From DASVWZ01 sp963708575 (GTDB lineage: Bacteria > Acidobacteriota > Terriglobia > Terriglobales > Acidobacteriaceae): 64,000 nt of DNA. The notes under the pieces were generated by a model, which had not been told where the DNA came from, ran no database searches, and was given only the letters and a program-made list of their open reading frames with translations. Positions within the stretch are counted from its first letter, which is position 1. Each line of letters opens with the position of its first letter. The stretch covers positions 1,488,001 through 1,552,000 of the forward strand of contig CAVPTB010000007.1 in assembly GCA_963708575.1 (NCBI GenBank). Reading direction: 5' to 3'. Both the position numbers and the translations under genes were made by a program. This document shows, one piece after another, positions 16,882-26,157 of this stretch.

Positions 16882-18471
16882 CTACTTGCCCGTCAATCCG
16901 AAGGCCGTCACGTTATCGCTCGTTCCGATATAGACCTTACCGTTGACGATCATGGGCGTTCCGAAGTGGCCGGCCGATCCGAAACTATCTCGACTGCCGG
17001 CCTGATTCGAATTGTAGAACTCGTGCTGAAGGTTGGCTGGATCGTAGGCGTGCAGAACATCGTTGGGGTCGCTGTGTTCGATGGCCCAAACGATGCCGTC
17101 CTGCTGGTTATCGGAGGAGACGCTGGGTGTAGTGCCGGGATAGGTAAAGGAGGCAGAACTGCTCGAGGCTGGGCTGCTCAGAAGCCTGGCTTTCGAGAAC
17201 TGGAATTGCAAGAGATTCGATCCTTGCGGCCCGAAATACACGCTTCCGTTGAAGTAGGCGGGCATGGACCACACTCCGTTGGGAAATGCGCTGTCAATTT
17301 CCTGATAGATGGCGTTGTCGTTATTGGGATTGAATTTACCCATGTTGCCGCGGGCCACGATATAAATATTGCGGTCTTTGCCGGCGCCGATCGCCAGATT
17401 CCGCATCTTTCCGTTGGCGTCCTTCATGGGCGGCAAGAGCAAGGCTCCTCCCGAACCCAGATCGATATCTGAGTCGGACTCCTGGACGGTGTTGTACATG
17501 GTGAAGTAGTCGGCAACTTTCAACTTATTATTGGCGGTGGAAAGCTTGATAAAGGCATTTCCATAATCCCCGCTGGAGGGGAATCCTTTGGAATTGAGTT
17601 TGGTGTCGAAGGTACCGTTAGCGTCGAGGAAGTAGATATTGCTGCCATCGGAGGCCATCCCCGCACCCGCCTGCCAGACCGAACCCTCATTGCCATTCGG
17701 AGTCAGATTGATCACGCTGGTTTGGGCGAGGGTGGCTTCGTTGTAGCCGATGACCCAGCCGGTGTAGGGACGCTGGTCGCAGTGGGAAGTCCACGCCGTA
17801 TAGATAACACCGTTCAAGAGCAGCAATCCCTGCCGCTCGGCGTATTGAGCGGGATCAAAATAGACGTATCCGCCATGGCTGTTGTCGCCTGTGCCTGGGT
17901 ATTTGGCTTGAACCGCCTTGGGGCCGCCGAATTCTTCTTTACCGGTGGTCAGGTCGAGGGCATGCAGGCGTTGGAAGTATTTGCCGCCGGAATTCTTGCT
18001 CATGGCAACGACGTAAATGGTGCCGTGCGAACCGCTTTTGCGATCGATGACCGGAGTGGAGGTGACACCGATCTGGGGAGTGATTTGATTACAACTATGA
18101 TCGTCCGAAGGAGTCTCGCCTTTGCCGAGCACTGATACTTTCCATAATTGCGTTCCCTTATCCGCGTCAAACGCGTAAACACTGCCGTTTTCCGTCACGG
18201 CGTAGAGGACGTTGTGTTTCCCGTTTCCGGGGATAGAGACAGAAGAAAGGTAGAGAGGCTCGGCGTCCATCTTGCCGTCAACTGGCATGGTAAACAGCTT
18301 GCCGAATTTGGAAGATTTCACATTGCTCTGGGTCAGGATGGTCTCGTTCAGGTTTTGGCCGGTGCGGGCGTTGTCATTGTGGTAAGTCACGACATCGGTG
18401 GCCATGGCGGCGCTGGCGACGGCGAGCAACGCGATCAACAGGCTTACGCGAAAATCTCGGCGAAAGGCCAT
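16882..18471 (-). CDS. Secreted PQQ-like beta-propeller protein
   Basis: A 529-residue exported protein. The signal peptide (FRVSLLIALLAVASAAM) is followed by repeats such as NVLYAVTENGSVYAFDADKG and TQLWKV, diagnostic of PQQ-type beta-propeller blades. The usual acidobacterial opening YHNDNARTGQNLNETILTQS is present. Later blades contain IYVVAMSKNSGGKYFQRLHA, GIVWAIEHSDP and KVYIGTSDNVTAFG. I do not see the complete motifs of a quinoprotein dehydrogenase, so enzymatic activity is doubtful and a binding or structural role is as likely. Paired Cys are few. Confidence 0.85.
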   Translation of the reverse strand: MAFRRDFRVSLLIALLAVASAAMATDVVTYHNDNARTGQNLNETILTQSNVKSSKFGKLFTMPVDGKMDAEPLYLSSVSIPGNGKHNVLYAVTENGSVYAFDADKGTQLWKVSVLGKGETPSDDHSCNQITPQIGVTSTPVIDRKSGSHGTIYVVAMSKNSGGKYFQRLHALDLTTGKEEFGGPKAVQAKYPGTGDNSHGGYVYFDPAQYAERQGLLLLNGVIYTAWTSHCDQRPYTGWVIGYNEATLAQTSVINLTPNGNEGSVWQAGAGMASDGSNIYFLDANGTFDTKLNSKGFPSSGDYGNAFIKLSTANNKLKVADYFTMYNTVQESDSDIDLGSGGALLLPPMKDANGKMRNLAIGAGKDRNIYIVARGNMGKFNPNNDNAIYQEIDSAFPNGVWSMPAYFNGSVYFGPQGSNLLQFQFSKARLLSSPASSSSASFTYPGTTPSVSSDNQQDGIVWAIEHSDPNDVLHAYDPANLQHEFYNSNQAGSRDSFGSAGHFGTPMIVNGKVYIGTSDNVTAFGLTGK

Positions 18472-18641
18472 CCGGATAATTCCGGCCTTCTGCGATTGAC
18501 GGGGTGCGTTCTTGGTGGGAAGCTGCTGGCACGGGAATCTCCTCAGCTGGATTGACTAACCGCTGAACTTAGATGCGGGGACACGATGGCCCGCACACGG
18601 TTCGTTGCAGAATCATACCCTAGGGGGCAGAGCGCGGAAAC

Positions 18642-18776
18642 TCAGAAGAACATGGCGTAGACAAGGGAGGCGGCGAGAACTGAAAGCATGAACCAGCCGA
18701 GCGCGTAGCAGACTTCGCGCATTCGTTTTTCTTCGTCTGGGGTTGCGGTGACTATCGTTGGATGTGTGGTCGGCAT
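18642..18776 (-). CDS. Small single-span membrane protein (44 residues)
   Basis: A 44-residue gene starting at ATG 18776, directly behind a very strong ribosome site (GAGGAGGAAGCC, AGGAGG five bases before the ATG). The product has a short soluble head (MPTTHPTIVTATPDEEKRMR) and one hydrophobic helix ending SLVYAMFF. Such small proteins are often missed; the strong initiation site and clean head-helix layout are the evidence. It has no recognised family. Its upstream gap of about 290 bases towards fabH contains a hairpin. Confidence 0.6.
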   Translation of the reverse strand: MPTTHPTIVTATPDEEKRMREVCYALGWFMLSVLAASLVYAMFF

Positions 18777-18932
18777 GGCTTCCTCCTCTCTGAGGCATTG
18801 AGAGCAGCCAGCACTTTCTATCTCTATTGTGTTCCTGGTCACGGGAGTCCACCGTGACCGCCATCACCAAGTCAGTGCACGCCAGCTCCCACGCAGCAAA
18901 TGAAGGGCTTGGCTCCGGTGTCCGGCCTAAGG

Positions 18933-18971
18933 TGGACCCTCGGTGTGATGGGCATCACCGAGGAGGGTCCA
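18933..18971. repeat. Inverted repeat upstream of fabH
   Basis: TGGACCCTC (18933-18941) pairs perfectly with GAGGGTCCA (18963-18971), and inner GGTG pairs with CACC with a few unpaired bases. There is no T run after it on either strand. It lies about 90 bases before the fabH start, between divergent genes, so it could be an operator or a leader hairpin. Confidence 0.45.
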
Positions 18972-19062
18972 TCTTGCCCGTAGACTGGAGGCGGATCCCT
19001 GCAACATTTTTAGACATCTTTATATGTTGGCAACCAATGAACTCCAGAAACGGAGGGGCACG

Positions 19063-20064
19063 TTGAATGTCGTAAAGCGCGCCAAAATCACTGCTCTCGG
19101 TACATATGTCCCGCCCCGAGTTCTTACTAATCAGGATCTGGAAAAAATGGTGGACACGACCGAGCAGTGGATCCTGGAGCGTACTGGGATTCGAGAGCGC
19201 CATCTAGTGGAACCGGGGATTGCGGCGAGCGATCTGGCGGTGGAAGCGGTGCGGGACATGGAGAATCGCTTCGGGACGAATTTGAAGGACGTTGAAGCGA
19301 TCATTGTGGGGACGGTGACAGCCGACATGGCGTATCCGTCGACGGCTTGCCTGGTGCAGTGCAAGTGCGACATCCCGAATGCGTGGGGCTACGACGTATC
19401 GGCGGGATGCTCGGGATTTGTGTACGCGTTGACCGCGGGCGTGAAACTCATCGAAAGCGGATCGCATAAGAAAGTGCTGGTGATTGGGTCTGACGTGAAT
19501 TCGTCGATGACCGATTTCACGGATCGCGCAACCTGCATCATCTTCGGAGATGGAGCGGGGGCGGTGTTGCTGGAACCGACGACTGACGGGGAAGATGTGG
19601 GCTTTATCGATTATGTTCATCAGATCGAAGGCTTCGGGGGACAGTATCTTTATAAGCCGGGGGGCGGCAGCCTTCACCCGGCGAGCCACGAGACGGTCGA
19701 TCAAAAGATGCATTACATCCATCAGGATGGACGCAACGTATTTAAGTATGCGGTGCAGAAGATGGCAGAGGTGACCGAGCGAGTTTTGGAAAAGAATCAC
19801 ATGAGCGCCGCGGACGTTGATTGCTTCATCGCGCACCAGGCCAACCGGCGGATTATCACGGCGACCGCCGAGCGACTAAAGATGCCGATGGAAAAAGTAA
19901 TCATCAACATCGACCGGTTCGGCAACACCACAGCTGGGACGATTCCCCTGGCGATGCAGACGGCCATTGATGAGGGAAAGCTGAAGAAAGGCGACACGCT
20001 GCTGATCGCCTCGGTGGGTGCGGGGTTTACGAGTGGGGCTTCGCTGTTGAAGTGGGCTTTTTAA
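19063..20064 (+). CDS. fabH: 3-oxoacyl-[ACP] synthase III (FabH)
   Basis: A 333-residue ketoacyl synthase III that condenses acetyl- or branched acyl-CoA with malonyl-ACP to start fatty acid synthesis, cytoplasmic. The catalytic triad is visible: Cys116 in SAGCSGFVYAL, His in CFIAHQANRRI and Asn in IDRFGNTTAGTIPLA. TTG 19063 is preferred as start because GGAGGGG lies seven bases before it and the protein then begins at the family N-terminus (KITALGTYVPPRVLTN). ATG 19024 would add 13 residues and lacks a ribosome site. No other fab genes flank it. A long hairpin follows the gene. Confidence 0.95.
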   Translation: MNVVKRAKITALGTYVPPRVLTNQDLEKMVDTTEQWILERTGIRERHLVEPGIAASDLAVEAVRDMENRFGTNLKDVEAIIVGTVTADMAYPSTACLVQCKCDIPNAWGYDVSAGCSGFVYALTAGVKLIESGSHKKVLVIGSDVNSSMTDFTDRATCIIFGDGAGAVLLEPTTDGEDVGFIDYVHQIEGFGGQYLYKPGGGSLHPASHETVDQKMHYIHQDGRNVFKYAVQKMAEVTERVLEKNHMSAADVDCFIAHQANRRIITATAERLKMPMEKVIINIDRFGNTTAGTIPLAMQTAIDEGKLKKGDTLLIASVGAGFTSGASLLKWAF

Positions 20065-20087
20065 GGGACTGCCGACAGTGGAAAAAG

Positions 20088-20110
20088 CTTAACCACAGGG
20101 GCACAGACGG
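20088..20110. repeat. Short copy of the periodic intergenic repeat
   Basis: CTTAACCACAGGGGCACAGA followed by CGG, one to two units of the ACAGAGG variant, between fabH and its terminator. Confidence 0.4.
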
Positions 20111-20116
20111 AACACT

Positions 20117-20164
20117 GGGCCAGCCGGGGTTTTCACCGAAGCAAACCCGATTTTTGGCTGGCCC
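20117..20164. terminator. Bidirectional hairpin terminator between fabH and the transketolase-like gene
   Basis: GGGCCAGCC (20117-20125) pairs perfectly with GGCTGGCCC (20156-20164), and an inner GGGTTT pairs with AAACCC. A T run (GATTTTT) sits inside the right arm. It lies between two convergent stop codons, so it could end both transcripts. Confidence 0.6.
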
Positions 20165-20184
20165 TGGGCGAGAGATCCAATCCA

Positions 20185-22713
20185 CTAACCAATCAATTTG
20201 CGTTGATCGCCGATGCGACGCTCGCGTTCGTTTGCGAATCGCTCAACGCCGGCGAAAATCGAATCGGGATCGAGATGCGCTTCCGCGATCACTTCCAGTT
20301 CGAGGCCGCCGCTTCTCCAGGAATTGTCGAAGTCGGAGGTGAGTGAATACTCATCGGTTAACGGACCGAGGTTGCGCAGCGGCCACATGCGTCGCGTGCC
20401 GGTTGATACCACCATCAAATCGTAGCGGGCCTCAGGCGGCAGCACGGAATCGCGATAGGCTTGCGGCTGGCGATCGAACAAATCCTCGCTGATCACCGAA
20501 ATTACTTTCACATTCACACCGGCCGCTTCGAGTTTCGGCAGCACTTTGACGAGATTCACGGTGGAACTTGATCCTTGCGCGATCACGTAACCGTGGCGTG
20601 GCTTGCCGGGCGCGAAATCGCGGATCACGTACAAGCCCTTCGCCGCAGCGCGCAGATCGGTGTCGGCGAATTGGCTGCGGTCCGCGACTGGGAAATCGGG
20701 ACGCGCCACTTCCAGGGTGATAATGCCCACGTGCGGATCACGCGCCGCGATTTCCGCCGCGGCGAAATAGCCGGGCGCGACATCGTTGTAATCCCAAAAG
20801 CTCAAATTGATCGCCTGACCGCGCGGGAACAGCTTCCAAACTTGCGGGGCGAAGATGCCGAAGTGCGTGCGCGCGTCGGCCGCGGTTTCAGGACCGGAGT
20901 GCGCGCTGAGAATATGCAGCACGCCGATGCGGAATTTGCTGTCCTGATTTTGTTGACTCCAGACACGCGCGGGCGTGTACATCAGCGGCGTGAACGCTCC
21001 GTATGTGCCGCTCAAAGCCCAAACCCCGGCGAATTTGTCGGGATCGACGGAGGCGCTTTGACTGACCAGCCCGATGGCGGTGGAAACATTGCCCGCTTCC
21101 TGAATGGGCGCTTTCAAGCGCGTACCCAGCGGATTGTCCTTGGGACTGTAGTGTCCCCACAAACTGCCGTGCTCCACGTTGATCGACTCGGAAAGGTCGG
21201 CGGCCACCGTGAAGAAACGTCCTTCGGTGACGTAATTCATCCACTTGATGATTTCGGAAATCCCGCGCCGCGCTCCGGCCACCTCGCCGGGCTTCTTGAA
21301 CAGCGCAATGCTGACTTGCTTCTCTGCCCCGGAAATCGCATTGCGAATCGAGACCTTCTGCGGTTCTTCCGGTAGCGCGGCAACGCGCAGGCGATCGTCG
21401 AGGAACGGATCGCTGGAGACTGAAATGCGTAACTTCACGTCGTCGCGCACGGTGTCGCCGATTTCCACCAGGCGATCGGCGAGGCGATCCCCCAATCCGT
21501 CGCGGTCGAGCAGGGACATCACCATGTCGATGTTGGTCTTGAACTGGATCAATCGCTCGCGATTGTTAGTGACCGGGCCCTTGCGAATGCCTTCGAACTC
21601 CACGCCGTAATGCTTCTCGAAGGTCTGCGCAAGCGCGACGAAATACTCCGAGTTCATCTTTAGCGCGTAAGGATGGCTCGCGTAACTCACCAATTGATCC
21701 CCGTAGCCGGGGATCTTTCCGTCGGCCGCCGCGGGCCAGTAGCCTTTGATGGTTTTGCCGATCGCGGCGATGGGACGGCGGTCGTGCGGATCCACGGCGT
21801 CCATTGCTTTCAGCGCCGCGGTCACTTCACCGTAATCGTTGCCATTCGCTAAGGTGAAGACGTTCCACCCATAGGACGTCCATTGACTCACGAGGTCGTA
21901 GCCGTCGAAGCACTCGGCGATCACGCCGCCAATCTTGCCGCCAATCAGGCAATCGTCAATGCCGGCGTTGTTGTCGGAGATCATCACCCGCAAACGCTTC
22001 CCCACTTGCAACGCGAGCGCCTGGGTCTTCAACTCCTGCGCGTGACCTTCGGTGAGCGCGAATTCGCCTTCCAGGGCGATCACTTTCGGCGAGGCCGGCG
22101 CACCCACCACATCCCAGAACGCCGCTTTGCCCGCGGCTGTCGCGATGCCGATGCCCGAGGGTCCGCCGTTCACGTCGTTGGTGACGTCAGTGCTTTCGGC
22201 ATGTCCTGAGAGCGCGCGAATGCCGCGGCCTTTCGCTTGCGCGAACAGCGGATGGTCTTCCAACCCCGTATCGTGCAGCAGCGTTTTCAACGCGCCCGCG
22301 CCACGGCGGAATCCCAACGCGTCAACCGGCAGCATGGCGACATGCGGGTCGACGTGATAACGCGGATCGCCGGTCTGCTGATACTTGCGATACAGCGCCT
22401 GGCCCATGATCATCCACAGCGCGTAGCAGGTAGGGATCGAGTGGCCCGCCGCGAGCATGAACTTGTCGCAGTAAGGATGTTTGGGCCGGCGGTAGTCGTA
22501 ACGGAGTCCGCCGTTTTCAGGACCGACCAAATGCGCCGCGACGTTGTACGGGGTGTAGGCGAGCGGTCCGCCGAGATGCCCGGTCTGCGCGTAATTTCCG
22601 AGCAGAACCAGAGTCATGCAGGTCATGTATCCAACGTCGTCGAGCAGCGGATCGTAGGCCAAAGGTTGTGCTTGCTCGGAGGGAGAAGGAATGACTTGAA
22701 TTTGCGATGTCAT
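20185..22713 (-). CDS. Transketolase-like thiamine-diphosphate enzyme
   Basis: An 842-residue thiamine-diphosphate enzyme with full transketolase layout, cytoplasmic. The ThDP/metal site reads ALEGEFALTEGHAQELKTQA then ISDNNAGIDD (the G-D/E-x-N type motif near 235-265). The pyrimidine-binding domain begins near 470 (GRFFTVAADLSESINVEHGS), followed by the C-terminal domain with VSTGTRRMWPLRNL. At about 840 residues it is longer than classic transketolase (about 660) and resembles proteins annotated as transketolase or pyruvate-dehydrogenase-E1-like. The exact reaction is therefore open: pentose-phosphate sugar transfer or 2-oxoacid decarboxylation. It stands alone between two terminators. No ribosome site is clear. 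Confidence 0.85.
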   Translation of the reverse strand: MTSQIQVIPSPSEQAQPLAYDPLLDDVGYMTCMTLVLLGNYAQTGHLGGPLAYTPYNVAAHLVGPENGGLRYDYRRPKHPYCDKFMLAAGHSIPTCYALWMIMGQALYRKYQQTGDPRYHVDPHVAMLPVDALGFRRGAGALKTLLHDTGLEDHPLFAQAKGRGIRALSGHAESTDVTNDVNGGPSGIGIATAAGKAAFWDVVGAPASPKVIALEGEFALTEGHAQELKTQALALQVGKRLRVMISDNNAGIDDCLIGGKIGGVIAECFDGYDLVSQWTSYGWNVFTLANGNDYGEVTAALKAMDAVDPHDRRPIAAIGKTIKGYWPAAADGKIPGYGDQLVSYASHPYALKMNSEYFVALAQTFEKHYGVEFEGIRKGPVTNNRERLIQFKTNIDMVMSLLDRDGLGDRLADRLVEIGDTVRDDVKLRISVSSDPFLDDRLRVAALPEEPQKVSIRNAISGAEKQVSIALFKKPGEVAGARRGISEIIKWMNYVTEGRFFTVAADLSESINVEHGSLWGHYSPKDNPLGTRLKAPIQEAGNVSTAIGLVSQSASVDPDKFAGVWALSGTYGAFTPLMYTPARVWSQQNQDSKFRIGVLHILSAHSGPETAADARTHFGIFAPQVWKLFPRGQAINLSFWDYNDVAPGYFAAAEIAARDPHVGIITLEVARPDFPVADRSQFADTDLRAAAKGLYVIRDFAPGKPRHGYVIAQGSSSTVNLVKVLPKLEAAGVNVKVISVISEDLFDRQPQAYRDSVLPPEARYDLMVVSTGTRRMWPLRNLGPLTDEYSLTSDFDNSWRSGGLELEVIAEAHLDPDSIFAGVERFANERERRIGDQRKLIG

Positions 22714-22994
22714 AAGCGGTCTGAAAAATCATACCACCGCCGAAGGAGGGGACTCTGTGATCTGTTCACCATATTGGCCGGATCCAGGCCGATGCGGCAG
22801 TCGCGTCCTCTGGCGAGAATGGGGTTGGCGGTAGGTCATCGAGGTCGTCCTCGAGGTGGAGGATTGGGTCTCCAGGCGTGCCGAATGAGGGTCAGGAACT
22901 CAAAAGGTGTCCAGAAACGCGACGCGAACGGGGCTGGAACATTTGTGCTGGTGGTGGTGCGGGGGGTAGATGGAAACTTTTCGTTTGAGACTTG
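22714..22994. other. Intergenic region upstream of the transketolase-like gene
   Basis: About 280 bases, G-rich, with GTCATCGAGGTCGTCCTCGA forming a small local palindrome near 22840. The promoter of the transketolase-like gene should be here, but no strong hexamers are seen. I find no gene. Confidence 0.35.
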
Positions 22995-23032
22995 GATAAA
23001 AAAGCCTCTCCTCGATTGATCGGGGAGAGGCT
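22995..23032 (-). terminator. Intrinsic terminator of the YncE/phosphoesterase gene
   Basis: On the minus strand AGCCTCTCC pairs perfectly with GGAGAGGCT around an 12-base loop and is followed by TTTTTTA. It begins about 20 bases after the stop codon at 23053. Confidence 0.85.
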
Positions 23033-23052
23033 CGTTGAAGTTGGAACGTTTT

Positions 23053-25914
23053 TTAGTCGTCCCCGTCATCGTCGCCAGCGGGTGCAGGATTATTGAACTC
23101 GCTGGGCGGGCGAACCGTGCTCTCGCCAGGATAGGGGCGCTTAAAGCCGGTGGACATGTACCAGTTGTAGTGGTTGACGGCCTCCGGATCTTCGGAGTCG
23201 GGCTTCGTCAGTTTCCCGGCGAAGATCTCCTGTTTCTTCTCGGACCAAGCTGCGCGCAGGGCCTTGATCTTCGGGCTGTCTCCGGGGTTGACCAAGTTCG
23301 CGTCAACGCCCTGATCGAGCGGAACCTGGTTCGGCACGTGGGTCCACGGTTTGAAGTTGGCTTGCGTCTGGTCCTTGACGAAAGCTGTCCTCATGGGCGA
23401 GGCCACGAGGTCGAACTGGTTCATGGGTGGCAGGCCGAGGATTTGCTCGATGGTTCGAGTCATATTGACCTGCGTGTAGTAGGTGTGTTGGGCGGGTCCG
23501 AACTGCACGGCGTAGGGACTGACGATGTAGCCTGGGCTGCGATGACCGTCGATGTGATCGACGCCATTCTGTGCGTCATCTTCTTCGATGAAGATCGCCG
23601 AGGAGGACCAGACGTTGCTGTGGCTGATGAAGTCGATAATGCGGCCCACGGCCAAGTCATTATCGGCCTGTTCGGCGTCCGGGGTCGGTGGCCCGCCGGT
23701 GTGGTCGCACATTACCCACAGGATGCTCAAGGTGGGTACGGTGCCGGCTTTGACGTCACTATTGAAGTCCTGCAACCACAGATCGACGCGGAACTGGTCA
23801 GGGATGTTCAGGTCGAACTGCGGGAAGTTCTTGATGAGGTGGTCATACACGGCGGGGACAGAAGATTCTGCCTGGACCGTGTTCTGATAGTAGAGCGTCT
23901 TTTCCTTCCCGTGCTCGAAGTTTTTCGCGTCTTTGAAAAACTCGCTCCAAGTGGGCTCGGTCTTTTGTCCATTCGGCTGCTGGAACGTATCGTTCTCGAC
24001 GTATTCTCCGTAGAGCTTTACCGACAGGCCCGCGGCTGCCGCTTCCGAGAACACGAAACCCTTGTTCTGATAGGCGAGCGCATCGCCGGCGTTGCCGCCG
24101 GGATAGCTGCGGACCCAGTCAGGAGACTGGATGTCGTCGGCGTAGGGCGCCATGCCCTCGGTGATCCACTGGTGACCGTCAGCCGACTGGCGGCTCGGGT
24201 CGTAGAAATTGTCCAAGAGGGGGAATCGTCTCACCAACTTGTGCGCGTTTGGCGTGTCCTTTCCGCCGAACACTGCCAACTTGGCGTCGCCACGGCCTGC
24301 GGCCACATCGCCCAGGACCTGATCATAGGTGCGGTTTTCACGGATGATCATGAACACGTGCTTAATTAGCGACGGATCTCCGATTTTGGCCGGGATAACT
24401 GCCGGTTTGGTATGCGGGTTTCCACCGGAGGCAGAGGTGATATTTTCCGTCAGATCCCAGTGGTTATACTCGAATACTTTTTTCGACATCGCCTGCAAGG
24501 TCCCGCCGTCGGGCACAGGCACGATGCTGACGGTGCCGTTGTCCTGGTGGGTGTTGTAGTCGCAGACGCCGTAGTCGCACTCGAATGAATAACGCGTGCC
24601 GACGCCCTTGTCGTTAGAAACGATGAGCGTGTTTTGCGACTTGTCCAGCACGACCGAACTGGGCGCGTAGGCCACCGGGATCATGCCCAAGACAGGGTGT
24701 TTGGCGCCCTTGGTGAGATCGACCACCCCGATCGCGTTGGCATTGTACAAAGCGACGTAGGCGATGCCCTTGGTGGCATCGACGGCGATAGAGTCGGGCG
24801 CGGCACCATAGGCTGGTTGGCCTTCGCCGGGAACGCCGATTGGCAGTCCGATGTTGATCGTCCAGGCCACCTCGTTGGTGGCGGTGTCGATCACGGAGAT
24901 GGAGTCGCTGTAGGTATTGGCGACCAGCAGGCGCTGTCCCCAGAAGGCCAGGCCAGTGGGGTGCAGACCGCCAGTCGAAATCTCATCGGTGACCGTCATC
25001 GTGGAAAGATCAACGACAGAAACTGTACCGGTGATGGCGGCGCCAACCACCGGGTCGGCGACGATTTCAGTTCCGGCGGACCAGATCTGGAAGTCCCCCT
25101 CGTTTGCTACGCGGCCGCCCTCATTGCTGACATAAGCGGTCGTGCCTTTGCTATCGATCAAGATGCTGTGGGGCGCGTTGCCGACGCGAATCTGCTGTCC
25201 CTGGGTGTTGCTGGTCAGGTCGATCTGGGCGAGCGTGTCGTTCTGATTCAGCAGGGCGTAGGCGCTCTTCCCATCCTTCGAAACCGCAAGGCCGCCGGGA
25301 TAAGAGGTGCTCGGAGTATAGAAAGTACCGCAGGGCACGGCATAGGAGCCCGGAGGGCTGTTGGGAAAGCAGGTGATGTAGGAATTATTGGCGGGCACGC
25401 TGATCTGGGCGTCGTCTGACAGCAAGCCTTTTCCATCGACACTGGCAACCGTGACATTGCTGCTGTCCTGACTGAAGACCAGGTGCTTGCCGTCTGCCGA
25501 ATAGGCGATGCCACTATAGCTGCCGCTCGAATCCGCCCCGAAAGTGATGTAGTTCTGTAGGACAATGCCGGTGTTGGTGTCGAACACCTCGACGGCCTCC
25601 GCAGCGCCCAAGGTCAGGACGGCGGCAGTATGAGTACCGAGATTGGGATTCAGCGCGATAGCCTTTGCGCGCACCTGGTTGCCGAGGCTGACTTGCACGC
25701 CGGCTGGGTTAATGACCTGGCCAGAACTTACGACCCACGAACCGTCCTTTTGCGGGCCGGTGACGTAGGTAGGAAACTCCTTAGACTGAGCACTGGCAAG
25801 CGCCGGGAAACTCAGCCCCGCCGCCAGCAGGCCTGCGAGTGGACGCAAACGGTTGATTCGCGATTTGTTTCGCGATTTGTATCGGGGTTTTTTGGGGGAC
25901 GCTTTTCGGGACAT
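23053..25914 (-). CDS. Secreted YncE-type propeller fused to a phosphoesterase (alkaline phosphatase superfamily)
   Basis: A 953-residue exported protein. ATG 25914 follows AGGAG at eight bases, so the in-frame ATG at 25947 is not used here. A very basic head (SRKASPKKPRYKSRNKSR) precedes a signal segment ending ALASAQ. Residues about 50-470 are YVTN/YncE beta-propeller blades (GTVSVVDLSTMTVTDEI, SDSISVIDTATNEVAWTI). The C-terminal half is a PF04185-type phosphoesterase: HVFMIIRENRTYDQVLGD, NFYDPSRQSADGHQWITEG, IFIEEDDAQNGVDHIDGHRS. The tail is acidic (AGDDDGDD). It probably cleaves phosphate esters outside the cytoplasm. A Pho-box-like element lies about 95 bases upstream, which fits phosphate control. 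Confidence 0.9.
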   Translation of the reverse strand: MSRKASPKKPRYKSRNKSRINRLRPLAGLLAAGLSFPALASAQSKEFPTYVTGPQKDGSWVVSSGQVINPAGVQVSLGNQVRAKAIALNPNLGTHTAAVLTLGAAEAVEVFDTNTGIVLQNYITFGADSSGSYSGIAYSADGKHLVFSQDSSNVTVASVDGKGLLSDDAQISVPANNSYITCFPNSPPGSYAVPCGTFYTPSTSYPGGLAVSKDGKSAYALLNQNDTLAQIDLTSNTQGQQIRVGNAPHSILIDSKGTTAYVSNEGGRVANEGDFQIWSAGTEIVADPVVGAAITGTVSVVDLSTMTVTDEISTGGLHPTGLAFWGQRLLVANTYSDSISVIDTATNEVAWTINIGLPIGVPGEGQPAYGAAPDSIAVDATKGIAYVALYNANAIGVVDLTKGAKHPVLGMIPVAYAPSSVVLDKSQNTLIVSNDKGVGTRYSFECDYGVCDYNTHQDNGTVSIVPVPDGGTLQAMSKKVFEYNHWDLTENITSASGGNPHTKPAVIPAKIGDPSLIKHVFMIIRENRTYDQVLGDVAAGRGDAKLAVFGGKDTPNAHKLVRRFPLLDNFYDPSRQSADGHQWITEGMAPYADDIQSPDWVRSYPGGNAGDALAYQNKGFVFSEAAAAGLSVKLYGEYVENDTFQQPNGQKTEPTWSEFFKDAKNFEHGKEKTLYYQNTVQAESSVPAVYDHLIKNFPQFDLNIPDQFRVDLWLQDFNSDVKAGTVPTLSILWVMCDHTGGPPTPDAEQADNDLAVGRIIDFISHSNVWSSSAIFIEEDDAQNGVDHIDGHRSPGYIVSPYAVQFGPAQHTYYTQVNMTRTIEQILGLPPMNQFDLVASPMRTAFVKDQTQANFKPWTHVPNQVPLDQGVDANLVNPGDSPKIKALRAAWSEKKQEIFAGKLTKPDSEDPEAVNHYNWYMSTGFKRPYPGESTVRPPSEFNNPAPAGDDDGDD

Positions 25915-26008
25915 ATACCGTTCTCCTACTTTGGATTTTTTCATCACACGGGGATCGGCTGCACAACGTTGGAGTGGAACCGCTGGTGGAAGTACTATCG
26001 GTCGCTAG

Positions 26009-26085
26009 TTTTACAGCGACTTGTGACATCTCTGTTACGATCCTGTGAAATTTCGATTAAATACACCCGAACTGTGTCGCGGATT
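26009..26085 (-). promoter_or_regulatory. Pho-box-like element, copy A
   Basis: On the minus strand, reading towards the phosphoesterase gene, three seven-base half sites (ATTTCAC, TCGTAAC, ATGTCAC) are spaced by exactly 11 bases. PhoB-type regulators bind CTGTCAT-like repeats at that spacing. A 76-base element of similar sequence lies at 28675. It also lies about 75 bases upstream of the divergent gene at 26158, so it could act on either. Confidence 0.45.
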
Positions 26086-26157
26086 TTGGGGCCGATTGCG
26101 ACAATCGAGAGTTGACTGTAGCCGGACCGGATAACAAACCCTGTGGAAGGAAAATTT

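Noticed and set aside
20575..21375. A 266-codon plus-strand frame
   Set aside because: Antisense to the transketolase-like gene; Arg/Gly-rich and unlike any family.
23035..24369. A 444-codon open frame on the plus strand
   Set aside because: It lies wholly antisense to the YncE/phosphoesterase gene, has no ribosome site and no family resemblance; GC-rich codon bias keeps the reverse strand open.
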